Numbered from the stretch's first letter, positions 11,517-23,848 are shown. The stretch is 64,000 bases of DNA from Selaginella moellendorffii (GCF_000143415.4 NW_003314360.1:256345-320344); one strand, 5' to 3'. Program-made: numbers and translations. The notes: generated from the letters alone by a model not told the origin.

Positions 11517-12996
11517 TGTAAGCGACTAAATTTTTCCATTTTACTTTAGTCACTTAACCACATCTTCGACCACTTGGAAGAGTTTCACTCACAACCTCCA
11601 TAAGTCTTATTTCGAACTTAGGCTTGCTAGCCCCGAGAATGGCATCCCCACCACTCAACCTTTGTAACTTGGTCCAAGTGCTCCACATGTTTGATCCTAT
11701 AACTGACACCCCAAGGTACCATCAACATATCAGCCTGTTACGCTAATGCCATGCCCCTTCACCTTGGTCACCCCGGTGGTCTAACACCACCTGCATCACA
11801 GTCCTTCTCTCAAAGACTAGGCCATCCATCCACAAGTGATCATCCTAGATCCACTCCTTAGCATCCTTAAGATGCCCACAGACATGGGGATTAGCCTTCC
11901 CCAATATCCCTTTTCCAGTTCCTACCAAGTCCCTTTTTGTCCATGGCCGTGTTCGCTAACACTGCCACTGGATCAAGGCTCACAAGCCCAACCACTAAGT
12001 CCCTCGGTCCTCTGGACTTCCTCCTCATATGACCGTATCCTTGGTCTCTACACTAGAGGATGCCTCCTCTTCCTTTTCACAGTCTGGGATTTTGGGGCAA
12101 CATTTTGGAACACCGTGGCCTTATGTGAGCCTCGTGGGTACTCTCCCCGCCTTTCGCTTTTGGGTGCTCTAGCCATGGGCTTAGAGCAAGGTTCCATTGA
12201 GCCACACTAGGTATCCAAGTAGGTAGTGACACCCACACTTGGACTGAGAGCATCGGCCAGGTGATCTCCCGAGGGAACTAGAGCCAGCTCTTGAACACTT
12301 CACTAAGCTACCCCACTTGTCGGTCCGTGTTCACTCTAATCTTGGACTTCCCAGTGGGCAGTTCATCACCCAACATTGGGTATAGCCTTTTTGGGCCAAA
12401 CTGGCCTTTTCTGGCCAAACTAGCTCCATTGAAGTCCTCCCCCTTACTATACTTTTGGAGCTCACCAAACCCCCCAGGGTCTGGGAAACGAACACTTTGG
12501 GCTTTCACCCTCTCAGACTCGAACTCGGACTTGGACTCGGACTCGGACTTGGTCTTGGCCTCGGCCTCGGCCTCGGTCCTGGTCTCGGTCCTGGTCTCGG
12601 TCCTGGTCTCGGTCTCGACCTCGGACTCCATCTCAGGTCCTTCTCTGACTCCATCTCGGATTCCATCTCGGGTCCATCTCAGACTCCATCTTGGACTCTG
12701 TCTCGGTCCATCTCGGACTCCATCTTGGACTCCATCTTGGGTCCATCTCGGACTCCATCTCAGATTCTTCCACGTGTCATGTGTTGGTCCTTTTGGGTCC
12801 CTTTTTAGAGCCTCGCTTATTGCTCGCTTCGTGCTCATTCCTCGAGCACTTTGTTAGGAGTTCCACTCCCGCTCTCAACCTTTCAAATCGGAGTTTTTAG
12901 TCCAAATGAGTTACGCTCGTTTGGCTTTCGCTTTGGCCACTACCACGTGGCACCCTTTCGGCTTGACTTTGGGGCCTAGGGATTTTGTGTCTCACA
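11517..12996 (-). repeat. Left (3') LTR of the inner element
   Basis: TG...CA bounded. Nearly identical to 17372-18809. It contains the minisatellite at about 12515-12770. Confidence 0.92.
12515..12770. repeat. Minisatellite in the LTR, units around 'tcggactccatc'
   Basis: A run of 'ctcggactt/ggtctcgg' units of 6-9 bp passes into 12-bp and 24-bp units of 'tcggactccatctcgg' type with 'gtccatc' spacers. The same array, with different unit order, is at about 18271-18585 in the partner LTR. It creates long open frames on both strands (Trp-Asp-Gly-Arg repeats one way, Leu-Gly repeats the other) that are not genes. Confidence 0.9.
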
Positions 12997-15900
12997 ACTC
13001 CACCACCCATAGACGAAGTTCGATGTCCTCATCGAACGGTAAACCCCTTTTATAAAGTAACACCCACATGTATTACCATTTCCATCCTTGGCACTCAGCC
13101 AAAGTTTGTCTATGGTTTGACACTGAAAGCTCATTATGCTTTGTCCATCCTCTAAGGAGCATAGTCTCTCCAACTTAGAGACTTATTCGACCACTTGTGG
13201 TGGTTTTTTCCGTTTATTTGGTTTAGTCATCGCTAAACTCGTCAGAGGCACCTCCTCTATCTCAATCCCACTACTCCTTCTCGAGTAGTCTCAATTTCCC
13301 TCGATTGAACATTTGCACTTTGGAACTTTTATTTTTTGACTTCTTGAAATCAATTTCCTAGGTGTCTTCAACATTTTGCATTGCACATATTGTGCAACTC
13401 CACTTCCTCATCTTAGGAAGTTATTTACTTGAGGGCACTGTCATCCTCTCTTCTATTTTGTGCCACCTTGGGCACTAAGTTAAAGAGACCTACTAAGGGT
13501 GAACACCCTCTGGACTTGGCAAAGCAAAGTCTTTGCTATGGAACCGAACGGATACCTCAAGAATGGAGGTAGTGATCCAATGTTGCTGGGTGCAGCAATC
13601 AAGGATAGAAGCAAAAGACTAGTGGCTAAGAAAAGAGCCATGGGAATCAAGGGAAAGAATCTAAAAGGCAAAGTTAAGCTAGGAACACTAATGTGTTGGG
13701 TGCTGACGAATTATAGGAAAAACAATGTGTTTCCAAGGATGGATTCCCAACTGCTCCGATTTGGCAAAAGTGGAAGCTCCAAGGATTTTCTATTGTGGGC
13801 TCTATCCCTGGCCCCACTTTGTGACCCTCCTATGGGTCTCTTGTAGAGACTATTGTATTCAGACTCACTATGCCATTGCATAGTCACAAATTATTTCCCT
13901 TAAGTGTTCTTCCCACTTGGTCACCTTGACCAAGCCACACTATCATCAATAGTTCAAACCTACACTTTGAACTAGGGACTTTATCCCTTAACTTCACAAG
14001 AACCTTGTCCTTGTTTTTAGTCATAAGATCACCTAGTGACCACACTTTGGCACCTTAACAGGTTTGCCAATAGGTATTAAGTCTTCCAGATCTTTAAGTT
14101 GTTGACCATGACCCCGGGGGCATCCCCCACACTTGGCGGTGCACCCAAGCCAGCCCTTCCGGCTAAAGGTCTATACCAACTGAGACTGGGTGTCCCCATC
14201 TCATTCACCACGTCCTTGGTGCCATTCGCACCAAAGTGTTCAAGTTAGATATGCTGAGCCACACTAAGCAATCTAACCGTGCATCATGACTTCGAGGCAT
14301 CCCTCGCTTGGCGGTGTGCCCAAACCAGTCTCCTCTCTGAGAGTCCATGACCACCAAAAAATGAATGTCCTCATATTCCAAACCATCACCACGCCCTAGT
14401 GATTTGGGACTCGAACCCAAGCACTAAAGGGTCAGGACTCGAACCCAGCCTCCGTATATGCATCTACGGATGGCATCACACAGGATGCCTGGCGTGACTC
14501 CCTACGCCAGTGCATCAATATATATTTAAAGCACGCTATAGATCACAACTTAGGAACCTAGTTCCTCTGCACTGCCAAGTTCTCTCACTTGACAAGTCTG
14601 TGATCATGCATGGACTCCTCCATGCTCGGCCGCATGGGCCACCCCCTTTTGAAGTTAGCACCTTCAATTAGGGGATTTGTTCCCCTGACTCGCCAATCTT
14701 GCTTAGCAAGTCATCCGGCCATCATAACATGGTTCATGCATAAGTGTGAAAGTCCTTAACCATCAACTTTCGTTCAAAGCCCTCTCTTTGAACACTCGGG
14801 AACTACTTCCCCAACCTTGATAGCCTCACCTCATAGCCAGTTTTAAGACTACGCTTCTGCTATGCCACTCTGATTTTGCGCGCTCTAGGAACTATTTACA
14901 CTTGGCTTTCTAAGTATTTATTTACCTAGAATTGTCTTTGGGAACTTTCAAGGAACTTTGTTCCTTAGCTTGCTAAGGCTTCTCTTTCACAAACTCCCTA
15001 TTCACTATAGTCTAACATGGATAATTCCACATTTTTTACTCTTCATGGCATCACGGTTGCTAGTAGCAACATCCTTGAGCACCCTCTTGATTCTCCACTC
15101 CCAACTTACATAACCACCATTGGTTATGCCCTTCGATTTCTATGGTTTAATTCCATCCCAATACTACTTGCCTTTTGGCCCCATATATTTCCTTTGGTTA
15201 TTCTCCTCTAAACTAGAAGGATACCTTTGCACATTTTACCATGCCTTAGCAAGTATTCATAGGGATGAACCTACTCGATAACTTAGGGAGTGGTTCTTCA
15301 ATCTAGGCATGCTCACTTTATAATCCCACACACCGGGATTACCGTTGCTACTTATGGGCCTCCATATACCCATCACTAACCTTGCCAAAATCCCATTTTT
15401 AGCTTTTGTCAGGAATCCCCCAATTCTTGCCACATTCCTGACTCTCGCCGGATTCCTGACTTGCAGACCACATTCCTGATTCTCAAGATACTTCCCTATT
15501 CCTGACTCTTGAGATACTTCCCTATTCCTGACTCTCTGATTTCCTATACGATTCCTGAGTCTCGAACCACATTCATGATATTGATGTGGCGCCTCCTCGA
15601 CCTCAGCTATATTTAGGCCATCCTCGATCCAAGAGTGGTGGAGCTTCATCAACCTATAGTATATATAGGTTAGCTTTGTTCCATTTCTCCACAATCTGAA
15701 TCAACGCCAGTCTAAGACCTCTTCTTTGTTTCCACTAGTTTTTCTCTTTGTCTTTTGCATTTTCCAGTCTTGATCTTGTTGAAGGTCTTGACAGCTTTGT
15801 CTAAATTGGGTAGACGGATTCCTCCCATCTCCACAACCTTGGACGTTTGGATAGCATCTCCTATCCATCATTCACTAGGGATTTAGTCCCTTGGGCCTTA

Positions 15901-17371
15901 TCTATTGCCCTCGCGACACTAAACACCACCTTTTGGTGTTCCAAAGTGTTTCGGTGTCCCAATGATGGTCTCCTGGACAATGAGTATTTCCTTTTTCGAC
16001 ATTGACTCACTATATCGCAACATAAACAATTTATCCCCCGTAAGGGTATATCTAACTTCCTTATGCCATTAAGAAGTCTTGGGTAGCTACTTTCTACTTG
16101 TTTAACTAATTATTTCGCACCTTTTGCTTAGTTGCCTCATAGTTGTCAAGTCTTACAACTCATTGCTGCTGCTTCCACACCTCCATCATTATCTAGATCA
16201 CCACACTCTAACCGTATACCTTATAGCTTAGGCTATGCCATTCCCATTTCCATTGGGATTCCTTTGGATGGGGTTCTCATGAACTCGCCAACTTGACCTC
16301 AAGGCAGCACGCCTTGGCACTTTCGGTGTCTCCACACCATCAGCTCCATAAGCCTACCTTTATGACACTTTTTACTTGTGTCTAGGTCTTTTTGCCAAGA
16401 CCAATATAGTTATCTCTTATGCCAATCATCCATTAGCACTGCACCATAGAGTTTATGCACAACTTTGCGTCAAAGTTGTTTTCTTCCGGGAAACTTTTTC
16501 CCACGACTTTAGCATGGCACCTTCTGTCATCAATGAGAGACATACTGTTCTCATGCTTGGATCTCAAGATCCTCCCCATCCTTCATGGGGCACCACACAC
16601 CTCAGTCCAAATGCTTCCATCAATCCCTTAGGATTATTCCTTGACTCTATTGGAGTTATTCAACTTTTTGGACTTTGCTAATCCGACGACTCATAAGGTT
16701 TTACTTTTGAGGTGCTAGCTCACTGGAATACAACTCCTTGTATTTATGTCCTACTCACAAGGACCATATTTGCAAGTGTTACTCCGACACTTGATTTGTT
16801 CTCTAGGGGCAACCTTTTACCCCTTATGACCACTAGTCCATGTGATGAAAATACCAACTCATCCTCTAAGTACACCCCCAACTCCTTGGGTTGTTCCAGC
16901 ATTTATTAGAGGTAGCCCTGGCTACCATTTCAAGGACTTGTGTCCTCATCCACATTTGACCTCCCACGGTCATTAATTCTGGTCTCAAATTCACGAGCAT
17001 CAACCTCAACTTCATGAGGGTAATTTTATGACTCCTTTATTGTTTTGGAGTCTCTATCTTCCCCGTGACCCAACTATAGTTGTTTACCACAATTATATTA
17101 GCCAGTTTGCTGAGTCAAACACTCATCTGGATCACATCCTCAACTCCATGAGGAAAACCTTGCACTGTTCCCAAGATCCCAAAGTCATTCCATTATTGGC
17201 CCTTCTCTATCCACCACCTCATTTACAAGTTCACACATGAACTGTAATGGAGAGCCATGTCTTCCCGACCTGCTACTCCTCAAGGATAGGCCCATTCCTC
17301 GGACCTTCTGATGTGGTGATATACTTGAGCACCAATAAAAGTCGGACTAAGGAACAGCTCCGATACCAAGT
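12997..17371. other. Interior of the inner element; no coding domain
   Basis: I looked for RT, RNase H, integrase, protease and zinc-knuckle motifs on both strands and found none. The longest open frames (15257-15694 minus, 13499-13846 plus) show no family signature. Near 15420-15560 there is a local repeat 'attcctgactctc' on the plus strand, giving an Arg/Asn-rich frame on the minus strand. Confidence 0.75.
17357..17368 (-). other. Primer-binding site of the inner element
   Basis: Minus-strand TGGTATCGGAGC lies 3 bases inside the right LTR (which starts at 17372). It matches the common plant site TGGTATCAGAGC, complementary to the 3' end of initiator Met-tRNA, except for one A-to-G change. 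Confidence 0.88.
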
Positions 17372-18809
17372 TGTAAGCGACTAAATTTTTCCATTTTACT
17401 TTAGTCACTTAACCACACCTTCGACCACTTGGAGGAGTCTCATTCACAACCTCCAGAAGTCCTATTTCGGACTTGGGCTTGCTAGCCTCGAGAATGGCAT
17501 CCCTGCCACTCAACCTTTGCATTTGGTCCAAGTGCTCCACGTGTCTGATCCTATAACTGACACCCCAAGGTACCATCAACATATCAGCCTGTTACGCTAA
17601 TGCCATGCCCCTTCACCTTGGTCACCCCGGTGGTCTAACACCACCTGCATCACAGTCCTTCTCTCAAAGACTAGGCCATCCATCCACAAGTGATCATCCT
17701 AGATCCACTCCTTAGCATCCTTAAGATGCCCACAGACATGGGGATTAGCCTTCCCCAATATCCCTTTTCCAGTTCCTACCAAGTCCCTTTTTGTCCATGG
17801 CCGTGTTCACCAACACTGCCACTGGATCAAGGCTCACAAGCCCAACCACTAAGTCCCTCGGTCCTCTGGGACTTCCTCCTCATATGACTGTATCCTTGGT
17901 CTCTACACTAGAGGATGGCTCCTCTTCCTTTTCACAGTCTGGGATTTTGGGGCAACATTTCGGAACACCGTGGCCTTACACGAGCCTCGTGGGTATTCTC
18001 CCCGCCTTTCGCCTTTGGGTGCTCTAGCCATGGGTTTAGAGCAAGGTTCCATTGAGCCACACCAGGTATCCCAGTAGGTAGTTGCCACCACACTTGGACA
18101 GAGAGCATCGGCCAGTCGATCTCGCGGGGGAACTAGAGCCGGCTCTTGAACACTTCACTAAGCTACCCCGNNNNNNNNNNNNNNNNNNNNNNNNNNNNNN
18201 NNNNNNNNNNNNNNNNNNNNNNNNNNNNNNNNNNNNNNNNNNNNNNNNNNNNNNNNNNNNNNNNNNNNNNACTCGAGCTTGGGCTTGGTCTCGGGCCTCG
18301 GCCTTGGCATCAGTCTCGGTCTCGATCTCGGTCTCGGTCTCGGTCTCAGTCTTGGTCTTGGTCCCGGTTTCGACCTCGGACTCCATCTCGAATGCCATCT
18401 CAGGTCCATCTCGGACTCCATCTCGGACTCCATCTCAGACTCCGTCTCGGTCCATCTCGGACTCCATCTCAGTCTCCATCTCGAACTCCGTCTTGGACTT
18501 TGTCTCGGTCCATCTCGGACTCCATCTCGGACTCCATCTTGGGTCCATCTCGGACTCCATCTCAGGTCCATCTCGGACTCCTCCACGTGTTATATGTTGG
18601 TCCTTTTAGGTCCCTTTTTAGAGCTTTGCTTATTGCTCGCTTCGTGCTCATTCCTCGAGCACTTTGTTGGGAGTTCCACTCCCGCTCTCAACCTTTCAAG
18701 TTAGAGTTTTTAGTCCAAACGCGTTACGCTCATTTGGCTTTCGCTTCGGCCACTACCATGTGGCACCCTTTCAGCTTGACTTTGGGGCCTAGGGATTTTG
18801 TATCTCACA
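17372..18809 (-). repeat. Right (5') LTR of the inner element, with assembly gap 18171-18270
   Basis: TG...CA bounded partner of 11517-12996. The 100 N replace roughly 200 bases present in the left LTR, right where the minisatellite starts, so the assembly probably collapsed there. Confidence 0.92.
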
Positions 18810-18814
18810 CTATG

Positions 18815-21800
18815 GTCAACAAGTGATCACTAAACGATCCTTTATGAATCCATCTATAGCAAGACGTAACTCACTTCATAACAAGCACAAGAAGAATCAT
18901 CAATGATCGATATATTCCAACTCAAACCCAATAAAGATTTAAACATTCCAATATCAATTACTAACCTTTTCTCCCGTAGAGTTATAGTTGCCCACAACTA
19001 AATCACTTTTTAAAGAAAAGTTCAAATCTCAACCCCTACTAAACAATCTCGTCTAGAACACAACTAACTCAATTTTCCATTCAATTCATTTGAACGTCAA
19101 CATAGTTGTTAACTAGCAAATGCATGAATGTTAATAACACAAAGCTATAGCTAAATCATCAACACTATTTTCATTGAGACTAATGAAACCTAATATCAAT
19201 TATATAGAAAGACATCTCATCTCATTTGAATCTCAACAACAACAATGTCAACAACAAAGCATCACTTCAATGCCATCAACACTATAATAAAGCTAATAGA
19301 AAGCAAGAATGAATCACCACTCAAAGCTCTTTAGCAACCAAGTTAACCAGAGTCGAAGAGACTATACTTAGTATTTGAGACTAATTCTTCAACAATACTT
19401 AGCTACAGATAACACTTCATCAAGGAGTGAATCACCACATCCAAGACTTAATAAAATCTAACACTACAGACTAAACACGACTAAATGATATCGACAAAGG
19501 TAGAGTCGACATGCCAACATGGAAAACCATGTAAGTCTAACGACACGATCCTTTGCAACACCATCCGGTAAAGCAAGTCTATCATTGCTAAATCTTCATC
19601 GAGTGAAGCAAGTGTTAATAGTTCTCAACAAAGTCTACAAGTAATCACTAGTTGCAAAGCAACTAACAATCACCCTTCAACTTGCCTTCACAAGACCCAA
19701 ATACTAAACTCATGTCATCAAGTTATATACTTATCCAAGATGAATGTAAAACCCCAAGTACAGGATAAAGGTTCATAGACAAGCACGAATTAAATGACCA
19801 CTTGAATCCAACTCAACCATAATAAGCTCACTAATGCATTTAGCCAACAGCTCTGAGCATGCTTTGAAGAGGCTAGTTATACACGATCAACACTTAGTCG
19901 AAACTAAAGTGAAGACCATGAGATGGACTCATATCGGTACACAACCTCTTCATAGACAAAGCTATAGTACGGGTACCAACACCTCAACTTCAAACAACTA
20001 AATTGAACATCACCATCTTTAGCCAAGGCGCAAGGCCATCAAGACTAAGTCAAAATCAGTGAGAGCTCACTACTCTCATAGAGTCTTAATGAAATGCAAG
20101 ATGCAACCTACCACCAAGCATAGCACTAAGAGAAAAGCACAAGAGTCACCTTTCTAAAAAAGCGCAATAGCCACTTTTGTATACTAACTCTAGACTCTAT
20201 CCAATTCAATTGCCTTAGCTCTAAAAGTCAGCATCCCTTTTGGGTTGCATCTTACAAACTACCTACTAAAGTGTAAACTAACCAAAGTCAACTCCAACCC
20301 CTTCACTAGTTTGTATTGGCTTACAAAAACAGAATGGTTTTCGAGCAAAGTGATTAACAGATCAGCCATTGAAAAAGCCTAAGAAAATTTGTGAAAAATT
20401 TTCCATCCTAGAGAAAGAATGATTCTCAGTTTAGGAATGTAAACTTTCAAGACTCAACTAACTTCCTTCTACCTACTACTTCACATAGGCTCACCTCAAC
20501 ACAAATTCTCATGATCCATCAATATGCTTAAGCATCAAACATTATGCCTATATTTTTTATTTTCGACACCAACATCTGCAAAAATGCAAAAATGAATATC
20601 TAAAGTTTGATCACGAAGACCACATCTTTGGATACCCACATTGCACCAACACTTTTCTTCAATCACCTTCAAGATCCAATATAAAGCTAAACACTAACAA
20701 AAAAAATGACTTGAAAAATCAAGATTTAAAGAAAAATTCCTCATCACTCAACATGACAATGTCATCTCCACTAACACAAGTGCTAGTGATGTCAATGCCT
20801 TAACTACACATCTTCTCCATCTAACAATTTACTCTAAGTGCTAATGGATCAACCAACGAGCTATAACAAATGAATGCTACCACCCTTTTCCAACACTATA
20901 ATAGACAAACTCTTCAAGGAATAAGGAACCAACTTAAGCTTAGCATAATGGATCACCATTGAGAATTTAGTCAAAACTACTACAATGTTACTTCATGCAA
21001 GTAGAATAGCTTCACCATCAACCTCTTTAGGGTTGACCATCATTTAACTAAGCAACTTCACAAACACATTACTCATTATCATATGGATATGATATAAGTA
21101 TCACAATGACTTGATCATTAATTGAGCAACACTATGAGCAATGCACATGTCACTACTATAAGGGTTTATGTGAATATCAAGTGTCAACTCGACTCGACAA
21201 AATACAACATAAATGCTACACTCCACCGATAGAAACTTACAACACTAACACCACTAACTTTTGTTCACAACATGGATAAGTTCATGCCATTTTTTTTTTT
21301 ACCAAACTCAACACTAATCCAACACCAAGTTATTCAAAGAGCAATAGCAAAGTTCCAGAAAAAGAATTGAGCATTGTAACCCAAATCTTTTAATAGCAAG
21401 CCTAGACAAAATGGTTTAGCACTTTACTGCTATCTATCCCACAACTCACCATTTGTAGGACCATCATTTCCAATATGCACCAAGATAGGGACTTTTTATT
21501 GTATACCATGAACACAAGCAATGAGTCAACACCTCGTTGCAAATCATATCTCCAAGAAAAGAAAATGATTTACATATTTGATCCTTCGTCCTTGATGACT
21601 CTATTTTCGGTCTCATCTTTGATCAAACCTCAAGCTTGCTTCTGCATTGCCTTCAGTCCAATCTAAGAAAAGTTTATGAAAGAGCACAACAATGACTATT
21701 TGAACCAATAGACTAATCCCTACAATCTTAATTGATCCATTCATAATCATGCCTAGGAAGGATTCACTAGTGCCGTGCTAAAAAGCTACGGACTAGCTTA

Positions 21801-22107
21801 TTTGCCACTCATAGCAAACCCAGGGAAGGTTTACTTTCACTTATGGTACATGGAACAACTCATGGAACTACTGATAAGCTACCATTAATCCCGCCAACTC
21901 CAAATGTAACTTCAAGTTGCTAATGTGCCTCACTCACGAGCCCAAGCGTAAACTTGTGCAAAATGATACACCTCAATATAATTGCAAAGCTTTTGCACCC
22001 AAACATGTACCCACTTAGATCATCGTTTTCATCTTTGTGTATACAACGAGACTAGTTGCCCAATCTCATTAGATAGTACTTGTCAAGACTCATCCTCTGA
22101 TACCAAA
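18815..22107. other. Internal region of the outer element, right part; A/C-rich, G-poor, non-coding
   Basis: More than 3 kb of DNA with a strong strand bias: the plus strand is dominated by A and C ('caacaacaatgtcaac' style) with few G. No retroviral-type domain is visible. The primer-binding site closes it at 22094-22105. Confidence 0.75.
22094..22105 (-). other. Primer-binding site of the outer element
   Basis: Minus-strand TGGTATCAGAGG, two bases inside the right LTR (22108), matches the initiator Met-tRNA site of plant LTR elements at 11 of 12 positions. Confidence 0.9.
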
Positions 22108-23843
22108 TGTAATGCATGTGGTTTTTACTTTTTATCCTATGGTGATTTACCATCACGAAGCAGAACCTAAACCCTCCATGTGCCACGTGTTATATGCCAC
22201 ATGTCACATGCCATGTGTCCATAGGACAGTGGTGTGGAACCCAAGATTCAGGGCCTTGGGCCACTAAACGAAGGAACGGTGCCAAACTCTCAAGCATGGA
22301 GCCAAGGAGTGATGGAACCGGACCATAGAGCAATTCCCAAGCACACAGCCCAAGGAGCAAAAGGATAGGAGCCTAGAGCAACTTAGAACAGTCCTAGAAC
22401 AACCAGCATCCCATTGCTAGGAGCAATACGCAAAATGGAGCCAAATGGAGTTTAGCGCTATTTTGGCATACCGGTGGCCTAACGCAAAGACATGGGTACT
22501 CTACTAGCTAGCATGGAATGGAACTTGGGCTTAAACCCAAATTGGACGCAGAACAAAAATAAGCACGCAAGCAAAAGCTAGACTATACCTCAAGTTAGCT
22601 GATTATACCCAACTTACCCACTATCCCTACTATACATTTGGAAACTCCCACAGCCCCCCCTTGAGAAACACGCGCTTTGGGCTTTCACCCCAAGCCTCCC
22701 TTAGTACCAGGAATTAGTCCCTAAGACAAGCTCGAAATTTACTAAATATGGAATGTCCCTAAATTATGAATTTGGACACGGGACGAACACCATTATGTTC
22801 AGGACAGTCTCTACATTCTGTAGGTATGCCAAATGAGCAAATCTAGACACTTTCCATAAATAGCATTTGGGATTGAAATGAGACTAACACAAAGGGCATG
22901 ATAGCGAGGGTGTTTGGCAAACACAGTAAGCTATTATCCAGCAATATTGAGGGACTAATCTCAATATGTGAAGGTTCTTGCTAAACTAATGCAAGACAAA
23001 GCAAAAGAGAACTAAGAGCCAGGCCAAGTATGCTCAACTAGAAACACATAGGAGTTCCTACCTTATGTCCATTTGGTTAAGTACAAGTGCTAAGCCTAGT
23101 AAATTAACATTTGAACAAGAGGGGCTGATAAAGGGTGTAAACTATTGAGTTTAGACTTCTTAGGAAGTCACCCAACCCAGTACTATTCAAACCTAAAGAC
23201 ACTTAACCCCAAATATCCTAAGACCTTTAACCGATTAGAAAAAAGGGTGCACTCTTATTCATGGGCCCTTTCCCTCTATATTTGAACCCCATGGATCGTC
23301 TCTCAAGTCGTTCTCTTTGGTTGCTTACAATCCACCACGCTTCCCTACAAGTTCACACCCTCGTGAACGGAAGCTGAGAGCCGCAACTCTCCCAAGAGCC
23401 ACACTCTCTACCCCTCGGGTCAAGCCTAGTGGGAGCAAACTGGACCAACCAAATGTCAATCAACATGTGGTGTGATTCCCCTAGCCAACCAACAAAGTCG
23501 GACGCGAGACCCCTCTGATACCAAATGTAAGCTCCAACCAACAAAGTCGGACTTGAGACCCCTCTGATACCAAATGTAAGCTCCTGAGTTTGAACTTCCC
23601 AGGAGGTCACCCAACCCAAATATCCTAAGACCCTTAACCGATTAGAAAAAGGGGTGCACTTTTATTCATGGGCCCTTTCCCTTTATATTTGAACCCCATG
23701 GATCGTCTCTCAAGTTATTCTCTTTGGTTGCTTACAAAGGGAACCAGCAATATCGACCTCTTGCCATCGTGGCAGTAAGGAAAGAGTGTCCGTAAGGATT
23801 GGTCGACAGGTAACTTTCAATACCCGAAGTCACATTCGCGACA
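22108..23843 (-). repeat. Right (5') LTR of the outer element, interrupted by a TRIM
   Basis: It starts TGTAATGC and ends GCGACA like the left LTR. The sequence is split at 'aaggg' (23131-23135) by the 601-bp TRIM and resumes at 23737. Without the insert it is about 1.13 kb. Confidence 0.92.
23136..23736 (-). mobile_element. TRIM (terminal-repeat retrotransposon in miniature)
   Basis: The 601-bp element has LTRs at 23136-23329 (194 bp) and 23575-23736 (162 bp), both TGTAA...GCTTACA. A perfect 5-bp target duplication 'aaggg' (23131-23135 and 23737-23741) flanks it. A minus-strand primer site TGGTATCAGAGG lies at 23561-23572, two bases inside the right LTR. A purine stretch 'gggaagcgtggtggat' on the minus strand borders the left LTR. 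The 245-bp interior is non-coding. The right LTR lacks about 30 bp near 'gtactattcaaacc' present in the left one. A 49-bp unit that includes the primer site is duplicated in tandem (about 23485-23582). Confidence 0.93.
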
Positions 23844-23848
23844 CTGGA

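Larger units (their letters stand above)
11512..18814 (-). mobile_element. Inner non-autonomous LTR retroelement (LARD-like), nested in the outer one
   Basis: LTRs at 11517-12996 (1480 bp) and 17372-18809 (1438 bp, with an N gap) both begin TGTAAGCGAC and end CTCACA. The flanks 'ttatg' (11512-11516) and 'ctatg' (18810-18814) are a 5-bp target duplication with one T/C change. Inside the right LTR the minus strand shows TGGTATCGGAGC (17357-17368), the Met-tRNA primer site with one mismatch. Inside the left LTR the minus strand has 'atgggtggtggagt' as polypurine tract. Orientation is thus minus. The 4.4-kb interior has no recognisable gag or pol on either strand. The LTRs are closely similar by eye (scattered transitions), so insertion is recent compared with the AT-decayed copies elsewhere in the window. 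Confidence 0.93.
8798..23848 (-). mobile_element. Outer non-autonomous LTR retroelement (LARD-like), with two younger elements inside
   Basis: Two related long terminal repeats (8803-9906 and 22108-23843) begin with TGTA(A/G)TGC and end with GCGACA. They are flanked by a perfect 5-bp target duplication 'ctgga' (8798-8802 and 23844-23848). Directly inside the right LTR, at 22094-22105, the minus strand reads TGGTATCAGAGG, the usual plant primer-binding site for initiator Met-tRNA. Just inside the left LTR the minus strand has the G-run 'ctaggggggga', a polypurine tract. The element is therefore minus-oriented with its 5' LTR on the right. Internal DNA (9907-11511 and 18815-22107, about 4.9 kb without the nested element) has no gag, protease, reverse transcriptase or integrase, so it must rely on proteins from elsewhere. 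Lengths and structure fit LARD-type elements. Confidence 0.93.

Noticed and set aside
12291-12857. Long open frames on both strands (also 18036-18826) with Trp-Asp-Gly-Arg or Leu-Gly-Leu-Gly repeats
   Set aside because: They are produced by the short tandem repeat in the LTR, occur on both strands at once and have no domain.
15420-15560. Evenly spaced 'attcctgactctc' copies, CRISPR-like at first sight
   Set aside because: Spacing is irregular, units are short, and the site is inside a plant retroelement.
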